Assembly (NCBI GenBank): GCA_052380005.1
Contig: JBQTCJ010000039.1
Source of the DNA: Salinarimonas sp052380005
Lineage (GTDB): Bacteria > Pseudomonadota > Alphaproteobacteria > Rhizobiales > Beijerinckiaceae
Length of the DNA stretch: 45,296 nt
Direction: 5' to 3' (one strand)
The notes under the pieces were generated by a model that was not told where the DNA came from, did not search any database, and saw only the letters and a list, made by a program, of their open reading frames with translations. This document shows, piece by piece, positions 16,660-24,722 of this stretch; position 1 is the first letter of the stretch; each line of letters opens with the position of its first letter. The translations under genes were made by a program, and so were the position numbers.

Positions 16660-16855
16660 TGTCATCCCCGATGCCGAAGGCAGTCAGGGACCCAGAACCA
16701 CAGGTGCTTGGTGGAGCGGCGTGCATACGCCGCGGCGCGCAACGCCTCCGGCAGCGTCCGTGGACGCGCGCGCTTCGCGCACGCTGAACATACCCCTGCG
16801 GATCTGGGCCCCGGGCCCGCTTCGCGACCCGGGGTGTTGGGGTGTCACGCCGCGT
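16660..16855. repeat. degenerate dispersed intergenic repeat
   Basis: The non-coding stretch after surE has conserved-looking ends: CTGTCATCCCCGATGCCG and GGGACCCAGAACCACAG on the left, TCTGGGCCCCGGGCCCGC and a GC-rich palindromic CCCGGG pair on the right. This resembles a widely dispersed 150-200 base intergenic repeat seen in alphaproteobacterial genomes. The resemblance is from memory. No coding potential is apparent. Confidence 0.45.
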
Positions 16856-17222
16856 GGTCGGCGGCGCGCCCGGCGATTGTCTCGGCGACCCATTCCGGGT
16901 CGCGGGCGATGAGCTTCAGGTAGGAGACGAGCACCGGGTCGGGATCGTGGCGCCCCTGCTCGACGTCGCGCAGCCGCCCGAGCGAGATCCCGTAGCGGGC
17001 GGCGAACGCCGCCTGGGTGAGGCCGAGACGTTCGCGGGTCTTGCGGACGGCGTATCCGGTCTCCGCCCGCTCCAGCATGGCGTCGGTCATGGGCGGGTTG
17101 TCGGGATCGCCGAGCGCGTTCGCCTCGATTTCCTCCTCCGTCATCGCGTCCAGACGCGCCTGCTGCTCGGGCGTGAAGCGCCTCGGCGGACCCTCTGCGA
17201 GCCGACGTCTCACGATCGCCAT
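16845..17222 (-). CDS. Xre-type antitoxin of a BrnT pair
   Basis: This 125-residue protein has two parts. The first half (RFTPEQQARLDAMTEEEIEA, then DPDNPPMTDAMLERA) resembles BrnA antitoxins, especially the acidic MTEEEIEANALGDPDNPPMTD stretch. The second half is a Cro/C1-type helix-turn-helix (LGLTQAAFAARYGISLGRLRDVEQG). It lies 15 bases downstream of the brnT-like toxin gene, so toxin comes first and antitoxin second as in brnTA. It should neutralise the toxin and repress the operon through the palindrome at 17533-17547. Classical BrnA has a ribbon-helix-helix C terminus, so this is the helix-turn-helix variant. Confidence 0.85.
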   Translation of the reverse strand: MAIVRRRLAEGPPRRFTPEQQARLDAMTEEEIEANALGDPDNPPMTDAMLERAETGYAVRKTRERLGLTQAAFAARYGISLGRLRDVEQGRHDPDPVLVSYLKLIARDPEWVAETIAGRAADHAA

Positions 17223-17237
17223 GTCACCTCCTCCACG

Positions 17238-17522
17238 TCACGTCCCTCCCTGGTAGAGCCGCCGCTCACGCCGGTTGGCGCGTCGCGCCGAGATGATGCG
17301 GACGGTGTCACCGCGCATGGTGAACACGACGGCGAGGCACGTCGTGCCGACAGTGCCCACCGTGGTGAAGCGCTCCTCGCCATAGTCGCGACGGTCGTCG
17401 CCGCTCACGCGCCGACGCGGGTCGCGGAAGACCTCCGCTGCGACATCGAAGCATACGCCGTGCTTGGCCTCGTTGGCCGAGGCCTTCGCATCGTCCCATT
17501 CGAAGTCGATCGGCGCGTCCAC
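17238..17522 (-). CDS. brnT: BrnT-family ribonuclease toxin
   Basis: The 94-residue protein carries BrnT family marks throughout: FEWDDAKASANEAKHGVCFD at the N terminus, EVFRDPRRRVSGDDRRDYGEERF in the middle and RIISARRANRRERRLY at the C terminus. BrnT is a RelE-like ribonuclease that blocks translation until bound by its antitoxin. The start is GTG at 17522. The best promoter match places transcription start almost on this codon (see 17529-17557), so the mRNA may be leaderless. The catalytic-type residues (Arg and His in the positions expected for the family) look intact. Confidence 0.9.
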   Translation of the reverse strand: MDAPIDFEWDDAKASANEAKHGVCFDVAAEVFRDPRRRVSGDDRRDYGEERFTTVGTVGTTCLAVVFTMRGDTVRIISARRANRRERRLYQGGT

Positions 17523-17528
17523 GTCACC

Positions 17529-17557
17529 ATACTACGGACCATCCGTATTCCTGTCCA
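17529..17557 (-). promoter_or_regulatory. brnT promoter with embedded operator
   Basis: On the minus strand a -35-like TGGACA (17557-17552) and -10-like TAGTAT (17534-17529) are 17 bases apart. Between them lies TACGGATGGTCCGTA (17547-17533), a perfect inverted repeat with 6-base arms and a 3-base spacer. It differs from the tacA-type operator at 3831-3847 only by two spacer bases. The -10 ends 7 bases before the GTG start of the toxin. Confidence 0.6.
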
Positions 17558-17649
17558 CACCGGTGGCGAAGTCGCCGCGCCCCGGCACCCCTTGACCTTC
17601 GCCCGCCGCTCCAGTCCAAAGGACGGGCATCCACGCCAGGAGGTCGCCC

Positions 17650-19620
17650 GTGCTGTCATCCGTGCTCGTCGCCAACCGCGGGGAGATCGCCGTGCGCGTC
17701 ATCAGGACCGCGCGGCGGCTCGGCCTGCGCACCATCGCGGTGTATTCGGATGCCGATCGCGACGCGCTGTTCGTACGCCTCGCCGACGAGGCGCACCGCA
17801 TCGGCCCGGCGCCGGCCTCCGAGAGCTACCTGAGGATCGACGCCATCCTCGACGTGGCGAGGAGCGCCGGCGCGCAGTGCATCCACCCGGGCTACGGCTT
17901 CCTGTCGGAGCGCGCCGCCTTCGCCCGCGCCTGCGCGGACGCCGGCATCGTCTTCGTCGGGCCGCCGGCGGAGGCGATCGAGGCGATGGGGCTCAAGGAC
18001 GCGGCGAAGGCCCTCGTGCAGAAGGCCGGCGTGCCCGTCGTGCCCGGATACCACGGCGCGCGCCAGGAGCCCGACTTCCTGCGCCAGAAGGCCTACGAGA
18101 TCGGCTATCCCGTGCTGATCAAGGCGGTCGCCGGCGGCGGCGGCAAGGGCATGCGCCGCGTCGACAAGGTGGCGGACTTCGACGCCGCGCTCGCGTCGGC
18201 CCAACGCGAGGCTCAAGGAGCCTTCGGCGATCCGCGTGTCCTCGTCGAGAAGTACGTGCTCGCGCCGCGCCACGTCGAGATCCAGGTCTTCGCGGACGCC
18301 CACGGCAACGTCGTGCATCTGAACGAGCGCGACTGCTCGCTCCAGCGCCGCCACCAGAAGGTGATCGAGGAGGCGCCGGCGCCCGGCATGACCGCCGACG
18401 TGCGCGAGGCCATGGGCCGCGCCGCGGTCGAGGCCGCGCGGGCGGTGGGGTACGTCGGCGCCGGCACGGTCGAGTTCATCGCCGACGGGCGCGAGGGCCT
18501 GCGGGCGGACCGGTTCTGGTTCATGGAGATGAACACGCGCCTCCAGGTCGAGCACCCGGTGACGGAGGCGATCACCGGCCTCGATCTCGTCGAGCTGCAG
18601 TTGCGCGTCGCCTCCGGCGAGGCGCTGCCGTTCGGCCAGGAGGACGTGCCGCTGATGGGTCACGCCGTCGAGGCGCGGCTCTACGCGGAGGATCCCGAGC
18701 GCGGCTTCCTGCCCTCGACGGGGCGCCTCTTCGCGCTCTCGTTCCCCGAGGGCGAGGACGTGCGCGTCGACGCGGGCGTCGAGGCGGGCGACCAGGTGAC
18801 GCCGTTCTACGACCCGATGATCGCCAAGATCATCGCCCGCGGCGAGACCCGCGGCGAGGCGCTCGACGCGCTTTCTCGTGCGCTGGGCGAGACGGTCGTC
18901 GCCGGCCCGCGCACCAACGCCGCCTTCCTGCGCCGCCTCGTCGACGCCGCCGCCTTCCGCGAGGGGGCGTTCGACACGGGCTTCATCGACGGCAACCTCG
19001 AGGCGCTGGGCGCCGTGCCGCAGGAGCGCGACCCGGCCGCGGTCGCCGCGGGCGCGCTGTCGCTGGTCTCAGCCGATCTCGCAGCCGCGCGGGAGGCCGC
19101 GCGGTCTGCGCTGCGCGAGGGAGCCAGTCCCTGGCTCGCCGAGGACGGCTTCCAGCTCATGGGCGAGCGGCGCACGACGCTGCCGCTCCTCGTCGACGGC
19201 GAGCGGCTCGACGCGCACGTGACCTTCGACGCCGACGGCCCCGCCGTCGAGATCCCCGGCGCCACGCTCGGCATGGGCGAGCCCGAGGCGACGCTCGTCG
19301 AGGCCGAGGGCGACGTCCTCGTCCTGCGCGAGGGGCGCCAGACCCGCGTCGCGCTGTTCGACCCGGCGAGCGTCGATCTCGAGCATCTCGACGCCGGCGG
19401 GCTCGTCAAGGCGCCGATGCACGGCAAGGTCGTCGCGCTCTTCGTGTCCGCCGGTGAGCGCGTCGAGAAGGGCCAGCGGCTCGCCGTCGTCGAGGCGATG
19501 AAGATGGAGCATCCGCTCACCGCGCCGATCGCCGGCACCGTCGGCGAGATCGCCGCCGGCCCCGGCGACCAGGTGGCGGAGGGTGCGCGCATCCTCGTCA
19601 TCGAGGCCGAGGAGGGCTGA
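17650..19620 (+). CDS. biotin-dependent acyl-CoA carboxylase alpha subunit (probable methylcrotonyl-CoA carboxylase)
   Basis: This 656-residue protein combines biotin carboxylase and biotin carrier. The N-terminal carboxylase (about 1-445) begins VLVANRGEIAVRVIRTARRL and has the ATP-grasp glycine loop AVAGGGGKGMRR and the EMNTRLQVEHPVTE motif. A linker region follows. The last ~70 residues form a biotinyl domain with VEAMKMEHPL (biotinylated Lys618). Length and order fit the alpha subunits of 3-methylcrotonyl-, propionyl- or geranyl-CoA carboxylases. The methylcrotonyl type is favoured by size. The partner carboxyltransferase (beta) gene is not next to it, which is unusual. It starts with GTG at 17650. 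A small gene follows after 4 bases. Confidence 0.88.
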   Translation: MLSSVLVANRGEIAVRVIRTARRLGLRTIAVYSDADRDALFVRLADEAHRIGPAPASESYLRIDAILDVARSAGAQCIHPGYGFLSERAAFARACADAGIVFVGPPAEAIEAMGLKDAAKALVQKAGVPVVPGYHGARQEPDFLRQKAYEIGYPVLIKAVAGGGGKGMRRVDKVADFDAALASAQREAQGAFGDPRVLVEKYVLAPRHVEIQVFADAHGNVVHLNERDCSLQRRHQKVIEEAPAPGMTADVREAMGRAAVEAARAVGYVGAGTVEFIADGREGLRADRFWFMEMNTRLQVEHPVTEAITGLDLVELQLRVASGEALPFGQEDVPLMGHAVEARLYAEDPERGFLPSTGRLFALSFPEGEDVRVDAGVEAGDQVTPFYDPMIAKIIARGETRGEALDALSRALGETVVAGPRTNAAFLRRLVDAAAFREGAFDTGFIDGNLEALGAVPQERDPAAVAAGALSLVSADLAAAREAARSALREGASPWLAEDGFQLMGERRTTLPLLVDGERLDAHVTFDADGPAVEIPGATLGMGEPEATLVEAEGDVLVLREGRQTRVALFDPASVDLEHLDAGGLVKAPMHGKVVALFVSAGERVEKGQRLAVVEAMKMEHPLTAPIAGTVGEIAAGPGDQVAEGARILVIEAEEG

Positions 19621-19624
19621 TACG

Positions 19625-20050
19625 GTGCGCAAGCTCGCCGTCGCCGCCGCGATCGTCCTCGGGCTCGGCGCCTTCGGGACCTACCTCGCCTTCCAGCTGC
19701 GCCAGCACGCGGACGAGTGCGATTCGGCCATGCGCCACTGCCCCGTGTCGCGCGAGGAGATCGCCTTCCTGGAGGGCGAGTGGTGCCTCGCCCGCGATCC
19801 CGCCTCGCTGCGCGAGACGGTGCGCTTCGAGGACGCGCGCATCCTGATGCGCCAGAGCGGCCCGCGGGCCCGCGGCGAGCGGCCCTGGGTGGAGGCGCGG
19901 ATCGTCCGCTCGATGGGCGCGCTCGTCTATTTCGAGCACGACGCCGAGACCGGCGCGCGGCTCTCGTCGGAGCTCACCATCGTGCGCACCGGCGAACGGA
20001 CGCGCGAGACCGCCTCGGGCCCGAACCGGATCGGCTGGATCGCCTGCTGA
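19625..20050 (+). CDS. unknown membrane-anchored protein
   Basis: This 141-residue product starts with GTG, only 4 bases after the carboxylase stop, so it is probably in the same transcript. Residues 3-20 (LAVAAAIVLGLGAFGTYLAF) form an uncleaved anchor or signal peptide. The rest is a soluble, probably periplasmic domain with four cysteines (CDSAMRHC, EWCLARD and the C-terminal IGWIAC), consistent with two disulfides. The sequence around EEIAFLEGEWCLARDPASL looks like a lipocalin-like or small beta-barrel start, but I do not recognise a family. No function can be assigned. Confidence 0.7.
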   Translation: MRKLAVAAAIVLGLGAFGTYLAFQLRQHADECDSAMRHCPVSREEIAFLEGEWCLARDPASLRETVRFEDARILMRQSGPRARGERPWVEARIVRSMGALVYFEHDAETGARLSSELTIVRTGERTRETASGPNRIGWIAC

Positions 20051-20081
20051 CGCGCTTGCGGCGCGGGGGCGAACCTGCCAC

Positions 20082-21419
20082 ATGCGGACGATGACACCGC
20101 AAGCCCGCCTCTCCGGCGCGATGGAGGTCCTCGACGACCTCCTCGCCCGCCGCCGCCCCGCCGCCGACGCCCTGAAGGACTGGGGCCTCTCCCACCGCTT
20201 CGCCGGATCGAAGGACCGCGCGGCCATCGCCACGCTCGTCTGGGACGCCCTGCGCCGGCGGGCCTCCGCCGCCTGGGTGATGGGCGCGCGCGAGGAGGGC
20301 GGGGAGGGCGATCAGCCGCTGGGCGGTCGCGCCCTCGTGCTCGGCATGCTCGCCCTCCAGCGCGGGATGAGCGCGGACCAGATCGCCGCCCTGTGCGACG
20401 GCTCGCGCTTCGCGCCGGCACCGCTCTCGGAAGACGAGCGCGCCCGCCTGGGGCGGCCCCACCTGACGGACGCGCCGCACCACGTGCAGGGCGACTACCC
20501 CGCTTGGATCCACGACGAGCTCGCTGCGATCTTCGGCGAGGCGGAGGTGGTCGCCGAGGCGCGGGCGCTCGCCGAGCGCGCGCCCCTCGACATCCGCGTC
20601 AACACGCTCCTCGTCACCCGCGAGGAGGCGCAGAACGCGCTCGCCTTCCTCGCGCCGATCGAGACGCCCCACGCCCCCGCCGGCCTGCGCATCGCGCTCG
20701 GCGAGGACGGGCGCGGCCCGGCGCTCCAGAGCGAGCCCGAGTTCCTCAAGGGCTGGATCGAGATCCAGGACGAGGGCTCGCAGCTCGCCGCGCTCCTCGC
20801 ACGCCCGGCGGCCAAGGCGCAGGTCGTCGACCTGTGCGCCGGCGCCGGCGGCAAGACGCTGGCGCTCGCGGCCCTGATGGAGAATTCCGGGCAGATCTAC
20901 GCCACCGACGCCGACACCCGCCGGCTCGCGCCGATCCACGATCGGCTCGCACGGGCGGGCGTGCGCAACGTCCAGATCCGCAGCCCCCGCGGCAAGGCGG
21001 ACGCGGTGGAGGACCTCGACGGCCGCGCCGACGTCGTGCTCGTCGACGCGCCCTGCACCGGGACCGGCACCTGGCGCCGCAATCCGGACGCCAAGTGGCG
21101 CCTGCGGCCCGGCTCGCTCGCCCAGCGCCGGGGCGAGCAGGACGCGGTGCTCGACCGCGCGGCGCGGCTGGTCACCCCGGGCGGGCGCATCGTCTACGTC
21201 ACCTGCTCCGTCCTGCCGGCGGAGAACGACGGCGCCCTCGACGCATTCCTCGCACGGCACGCGGGCTTCGTGCCCGTGCCCGCCGGCGCGCTGCTCGAGG
21301 CCGCAGGGCTCTCGAGCCTCGCGCCACAGGTGCGCTCGACTCGGCACGGCCTGCAGATGTCACCCCTTCGCACCGGCGTGGACGGGTTCTACGTTGCGGC
21401 ACTGGACAGAAAGACATAA
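20082..21419 (+). CDS. RsmB/NOP-family RNA (cytosine-5) methyltransferase
   Basis: This 445-residue S-adenosylmethionine-dependent enzyme has an N-terminal NusB-like RNA-binding helical region (about 1-130) and a C-terminal Rossmann methyltransferase domain. Its motifs are SAM-binding VVDLCAGAGGKTLALA (motif I), motif IV DAPCTGTGTWRRNPDAKW with its conserved cysteine, and motif VI YVTCSVLPAEN with the catalytic cysteine. RsmB methylates C967 of 16S rRNA. Alphaproteobacteria carry several homologues of this family, so the exact site is not certain. The start ATG at 20082 is followed by another at 20091. It ends just before the AT-rich region of the RTX gene. Confidence 0.9.
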   Translation: MRTMTPQARLSGAMEVLDDLLARRRPAADALKDWGLSHRFAGSKDRAAIATLVWDALRRRASAAWVMGAREEGGEGDQPLGGRALVLGMLALQRGMSADQIAALCDGSRFAPAPLSEDERARLGRPHLTDAPHHVQGDYPAWIHDELAAIFGEAEVVAEARALAERAPLDIRVNTLLVTREEAQNALAFLAPIETPHAPAGLRIALGEDGRGPALQSEPEFLKGWIEIQDEGSQLAALLARPAAKAQVVDLCAGAGGKTLALAALMENSGQIYATDADTRRLAPIHDRLARAGVRNVQIRSPRGKADAVEDLDGRADVVLVDAPCTGTGTWRRNPDAKWRLRPGSLAQRRGEQDAVLDRAARLVTPGGRIVYVTCSVLPAENDGALDAFLARHAGFVPVPAGALLEAAGLSSLAPQVRSTRHGLQMSPLRTGVDGFYVAALDRKT

Positions 21420-21433
21420 ATCGGCTGATTTTA

Positions 21434-21439
21434 TATAAT
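21434..21439 (+). promoter_or_regulatory. TATAAT box before the RTX gene
   Basis: A perfect -10 hexamer TATAAT sits in the AT-rich stretch 21411-21480, right after the methyltransferase stop. No good -35 lies at 17 bases; a TGGACA at 21403-21408 is 25 bases away, too far for a standard promoter. The base composition here is strikingly unlike the surrounding DNA. Confidence 0.4.
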
Positions 21440-21445
21440 GCAGAC

Positions 21446-21472
21446 GAATCATTGATACGTAATGAATGATTC
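21446..21472. promoter_or_regulatory. inverted repeat upstream of the RTX gene
   Basis: GAATCATT (21446-21453) and AATGATTC (21465-21472) are a perfect inverted repeat with an 11-base spacer, GATACGTAATG. It lies just downstream of the TATAAT box, in the leader of the RTX gene. It could be an operator in the DNA or a hairpin in the RNA. Confidence 0.55.
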
Positions 21473-21544
21473 CACTTGATCGTCATGCCGCGTTATGCAT
21501 ACTCGCTGATGCGGCACTCATATCTTCTTGACGGGAGAAGAGCC

Positions 21545-22717
21545 ATGACGATCGATCGGACCTGCTGCCCCTTCGACCGGGGGAGCCTGTCGAACAGCCA
21601 CTTCGATGCGGTGTTCTTCGCCAATTCCTGCCTCGGCTCCCCGGGCTTCGGCACGTCCGGGAACGACAAGTTCGTCGGCGGCTCCGGCGACGACACGTTC
21701 TTCGGGCGCTCCGGCAACGACCTGCTGATCGGGCGCTCGGGCGACGACACGCTCGTCGGCGGCTCCGGCCACGACACGCTGATCGGCGGATCGGGCAACG
21801 ATCGCCTGATCGGCGGCTCGGGGGACGATACGCTCGACGGCGGCTCGGGCGACGACACGCTCGACGGCGGCTCTGGCGACGACGTCGTCTACGGCGGCAG
21901 CGGCCGCGACCGCATCACCACCGGCTCCGGCAACGACCACGTCGACGGCGGGGACGGCGCCGACACGATCGACAGCGGTGACGGCGACGACATCGTGCTC
22001 GGCGGAGCCGGCGACGATCGAATCACCACCGGTGCGGGGAACGACCGCGTCGACGGAGGCTCGGGCGCCGACACGATCGACACCGGCGACGGCCACGATA
22101 CCGTCTACGGCGGGTCGGGCGACGACACCGTCACCACCGGCGACGGCGACGACACCGTCATCGCCGAGGACGGCGACGACGTCGTGCGCACCGGGCGCGG
22201 CGACGATCGTGTCTCCGGCGGCCGCGGCGACGACACGATCCGCACAGGCCGCGGTGACGACATCGCCCATGGCGGGGACGGCGACGACGACATCCGCCTC
22301 GGCTCCGGCGACGATCAGGCCGACGGCGGGGCGGGCGACGACGTGATCCACGGCGATTCCGGCGACGATCGGATCGCCGGTGGCGCCGGCGACGACACGC
22401 TCGTGGGTGGCGAGGGCGACGACGAGCTCCTCGGCGGCGACGGCGACGACGTGCTCGCCGGCGGGAGCGGCGCCAACACGATGCGCGGCGGGAACGGCGA
22501 CGACGTCTTCCTGATCCCGGGAATGCAGCCCTTCGATCCGCCGACCTACAACGCCGTGACCGGCGGTGACGGCGACGACGTGGTTCTGTTCTCCGGCTCG
22601 CGCGACGACTACGACGTCGAGGAGCGGGACGCCTACAGCCGCTACACGAACCGCCACGACGGTAGCGTGACCGATGTCGGCGACGACGTCGAGACCGTCC
22701 TGTTCGCCGACGGCTGA
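21545..22717 (+). CDS. RTX calcium-binding repeat protein
   Basis: This 390-residue protein is nearly all glycine-rich calcium-binding nonapeptides of the form GGSGDDTxx, from about residue 36 to 330. There are around thirty units, which fold into parallel beta-rolls on binding Ca2+ outside the cell. The first ~35 residues include a Cys pair but no recognised enzyme domain and no classical signal peptide. The C terminus (VTGGDGDDVVLFSGSRDDYDV, VTDVGDDVETVLFADG) matches the type I secretion tail seen on serralysin-type proteins. So it should be exported by a type I ABC system, which is not encoded nearby. The start ATG at 21545 follows a GGGAGAAG ribosome site. A role in surface or biofilm is inference. 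Confidence 0.9.
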   Translation: MTIDRTCCPFDRGSLSNSHFDAVFFANSCLGSPGFGTSGNDKFVGGSGDDTFFGRSGNDLLIGRSGDDTLVGGSGHDTLIGGSGNDRLIGGSGDDTLDGGSGDDTLDGGSGDDVVYGGSGRDRITTGSGNDHVDGGDGADTIDSGDGDDIVLGGAGDDRITTGAGNDRVDGGSGADTIDTGDGHDTVYGGSGDDTVTTGDGDDTVIAEDGDDVVRTGRGDDRVSGGRGDDTIRTGRGDDIAHGGDGDDDIRLGSGDDQADGGAGDDVIHGDSGDDRIAGGAGDDTLVGGEGDDELLGGDGDDVLAGGSGANTMRGGNGDDVFLIPGMQPFDPPTYNAVTGGDGDDVVLFSGSRDDYDVEERDAYSRYTNRHDGSVTDVGDDVETVLFADG

Positions 22718-23037
22718 CCGTGATCGCGTGATCGGCGGCAGCGGGGGGAGCCCGCCGCCGCCTCCGGGGCCGGCGTCCCGGCTCGCGAGGTGCACGTGAT
22801 GCCGCACGGCCCGTCCGGGTCGATCACGCCTCCTCATTCGAGCTTTCCCGTCGGCTCCGGGCCGGCGGCGTCGGCGGAGGCCGTCGGGGAGGAGGTCCCC
22901 GGCGGCTTCCTGCTTCGCGGTGTCGCGCGGCCTCGCGTCGTCGCGCGGCGTTGCGCGACCCGGCGTCCTGGCGTAATCCCGGGAGGGACAGCGGACGGGC
23001 GCGCCGGCGCGCCCCCGCGCCAGACGAAAGCGCCCTC
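22718..23037. other. non-coding gap between RTX gene and guaA
   Basis: This 320-base gap contains a hairpin (22733-22739 with 22754-22760, CGGCGGC and GCCGCCG around a 14-base loop) that could end RTX transcription. A long GC-rich stretch follows and probably includes the guaA promoter. No riboswitch or small gene is convincing. Confidence 0.5.
22733..22760 (+). terminator. hairpin after RTX gene
   Basis: CGGCGGC (22733-22739) pairs with GCCGCCG (22754-22760), 16 bases after the stop of the RTX gene. No T-run follows, so terminator function is uncertain. Confidence 0.35.
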
Positions 23038-24636
23038 ATGACCACCCCGACCTCCGCCGCCCCCGTCGTCGATGCCGCCGCCGCGACGAGCCACGACAAG
23101 ATCCTCATCGTCGATTTCGGCTCGCAGGTGACGCAGCTGATCGCCCGGCGGGTGCGCGAGGAGGGGGTCTATTCCGAGATCGTGCCGTTCCAGTCGGCGG
23201 CGCAGGCGTTCCGCGCCATGAAGCCCAGGGGCGTCATCCTCTCCGGCGGGCCGGCCTCCGTCACCGAGGCCGGCGCCCCCGGCGCGCCGCAGGAGATCTT
23301 CGACGCCGGCGTGCCGGTGCTCGGCATCTGCTACGGCGAGCAGCTGATGGCGGCGCAGCTCGGCGGCGCGGTGGAGGTCGGGCATCACCGCGAGTTCGGC
23401 CGCGCCGAGGTCGAGGTGGTCGCGCCGAGCCCGCTCTTCGAGGGCGTCTGGGAGGTCGGCCAGCGCTATCCCGTCTGGATGAGCCACGGCGACCGGATCA
23501 CCGGCTTCCCCGAGGGCTTCACCGTCATCGGCGTCTCCGACGCCGCCCCCTTCGCCGCCGTCGCGGACGAGGCGCGGCGCTTCTACGGCGTGCAGTTCCA
23601 TCCGGAGGTGGTGCACACCCCGCACGGCCGCCACCTTCTGCGCAACTTCGTGCGCACGATCTGCGGGTGCACGGGCGACTGGACCATGGCCGCCTTCCGC
23701 GAGGAGGCGATCGCCCGCATCCGCGCCCAGGTGGGCTCGCAGCGCGTGATCTGCGGCCTCTCCGGCGGCGTCGACTCGGCTGTGGCCGCGGTGCTGATCC
23801 ACGAGGCGATCGGCGACCAGCTCACCTGCGTCTTCGTCGACCACGGGCTGATGCGCGCGGGCGAGGCGCAGGAGGTGGTGAGCCTCTTCCGCTACGCCTA
23901 CAACATCCCCCTCGTGCACGTGGAGGCGCAGGAGACCTTCCTCGGCGCGCTCGCGGGGGTGGACGACCCCGAGGCGAAGCGCAAGACCATCGGGCGGCTC
24001 TTCATCGACGTGTTCGAGGCCGAGGCCGGGAAGGTGGGCGGCGCCGCCTTCCTCGCCCAGGGCACGCTCTACCCGGACGTGATCGAGAGCGTCAGCTTCA
24101 CCGGCGGGCCGTCCGTCACCATCAAGTCCCACCACAACGTGGGCGGGCTGCCCGAGCGCATGAACATGAAGCTCGTGGAGCCCCTGCGCGAGCTCTTCAA
24201 GGACGAGGTGCGCCTGCTCGGCCGCGAGCTCGGCCTCCCCGAGGGCTTCGTCGGCCGCCACCCCTTCCCCGGCCCGGGCCTCGCCATCCGCTGCCCCGGC
24301 GAGATCACGGCGGAGAAGCTCGACATCCTGCGCAAGGCCGACACGATCTACCTCGAGGAGATCCGCCGCGCCGGCCTCTACGACGACATCTGGCAGGCTT
24401 TCGCGGTCTTGTTGCCGGTTCGGACGGTGGGGGTGATGGGCGACTACCGGACGTACGAGTACGTCTGCGCCCTGCGGGCGGTGACGTCGGTGGACGGGAT
24501 GACGGCGGATTTCTATCCGTTCGACATGGGGTTCGTGGGCAAGGTGGCGACGCGTATCATCAACGAGGTGCGGGGGATCAATCGGGTGGTGTATGATGTG
24601 ACGAGCAAGCCGCCGGGGACGATCGAGTGGGAGTGA
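23038..24636 (+). CDS. guaA: GMP synthase (glutamine-hydrolysing)
   Basis: This 532-residue enzyme converts XMP to GMP. The glutaminase domain has the nucleophile in VLGICYGEQLM and the His/Glu in VQFHPEVVHT. The ATP pyrophosphatase domain has the PP-loop ICGLSGGVDSAVAA, and the C-terminal dimerisation domain ends TSKPPGTIEWE, as expected. From about base 24396 to the stop, codon use changes: GGG, CGG, GTG, TTG, TAT and GAT replace the GGC, CGC, GTC and CTC seen before. The protein sequence remains normal. This suggests a recombined 3' end joined to the island that follows. guaA is a recorded integration site of genomic islands. Confidence 0.97.
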   Translation: MTTPTSAAPVVDAAAATSHDKILIVDFGSQVTQLIARRVREEGVYSEIVPFQSAAQAFRAMKPRGVILSGGPASVTEAGAPGAPQEIFDAGVPVLGICYGEQLMAAQLGGAVEVGHHREFGRAEVEVVAPSPLFEGVWEVGQRYPVWMSHGDRITGFPEGFTVIGVSDAAPFAAVADEARRFYGVQFHPEVVHTPHGRHLLRNFVRTICGCTGDWTMAAFREEAIARIRAQVGSQRVICGLSGGVDSAVAAVLIHEAIGDQLTCVFVDHGLMRAGEAQEVVSLFRYAYNIPLVHVEAQETFLGALAGVDDPEAKRKTIGRLFIDVFEAEAGKVGGAAFLAQGTLYPDVIESVSFTGGPSVTIKSHHNVGGLPERMNMKLVEPLRELFKDEVRLLGRELGLPEGFVGRHPFPGPGLAIRCPGEITAEKLDILRKADTIYLEEIRRAGLYDDIWQAFAVLLPVRTVGVMGDYRTYEYVCALRAVTSVDGMTADFYPFDMGFVGKVATRIINEVRGINRVVYDVTSKPPGTIEWE

Positions 24637-24722
24637 GGGGGATACGCCAGTGTGAAGCTAGCCCAGCCGAAAGCAATTTTCCATCGCAGGCTTTCGGACC
24701 ACCGGTGCGCCGCCGTCCGTCT

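Noticed and set aside
21650..22560. Periodic repeat array that might be read as a CRISPR
   Set aside because: The periodicity is that of codons for calcium-binding nonapeptides in one open frame. There are no spacers and no cas genes.
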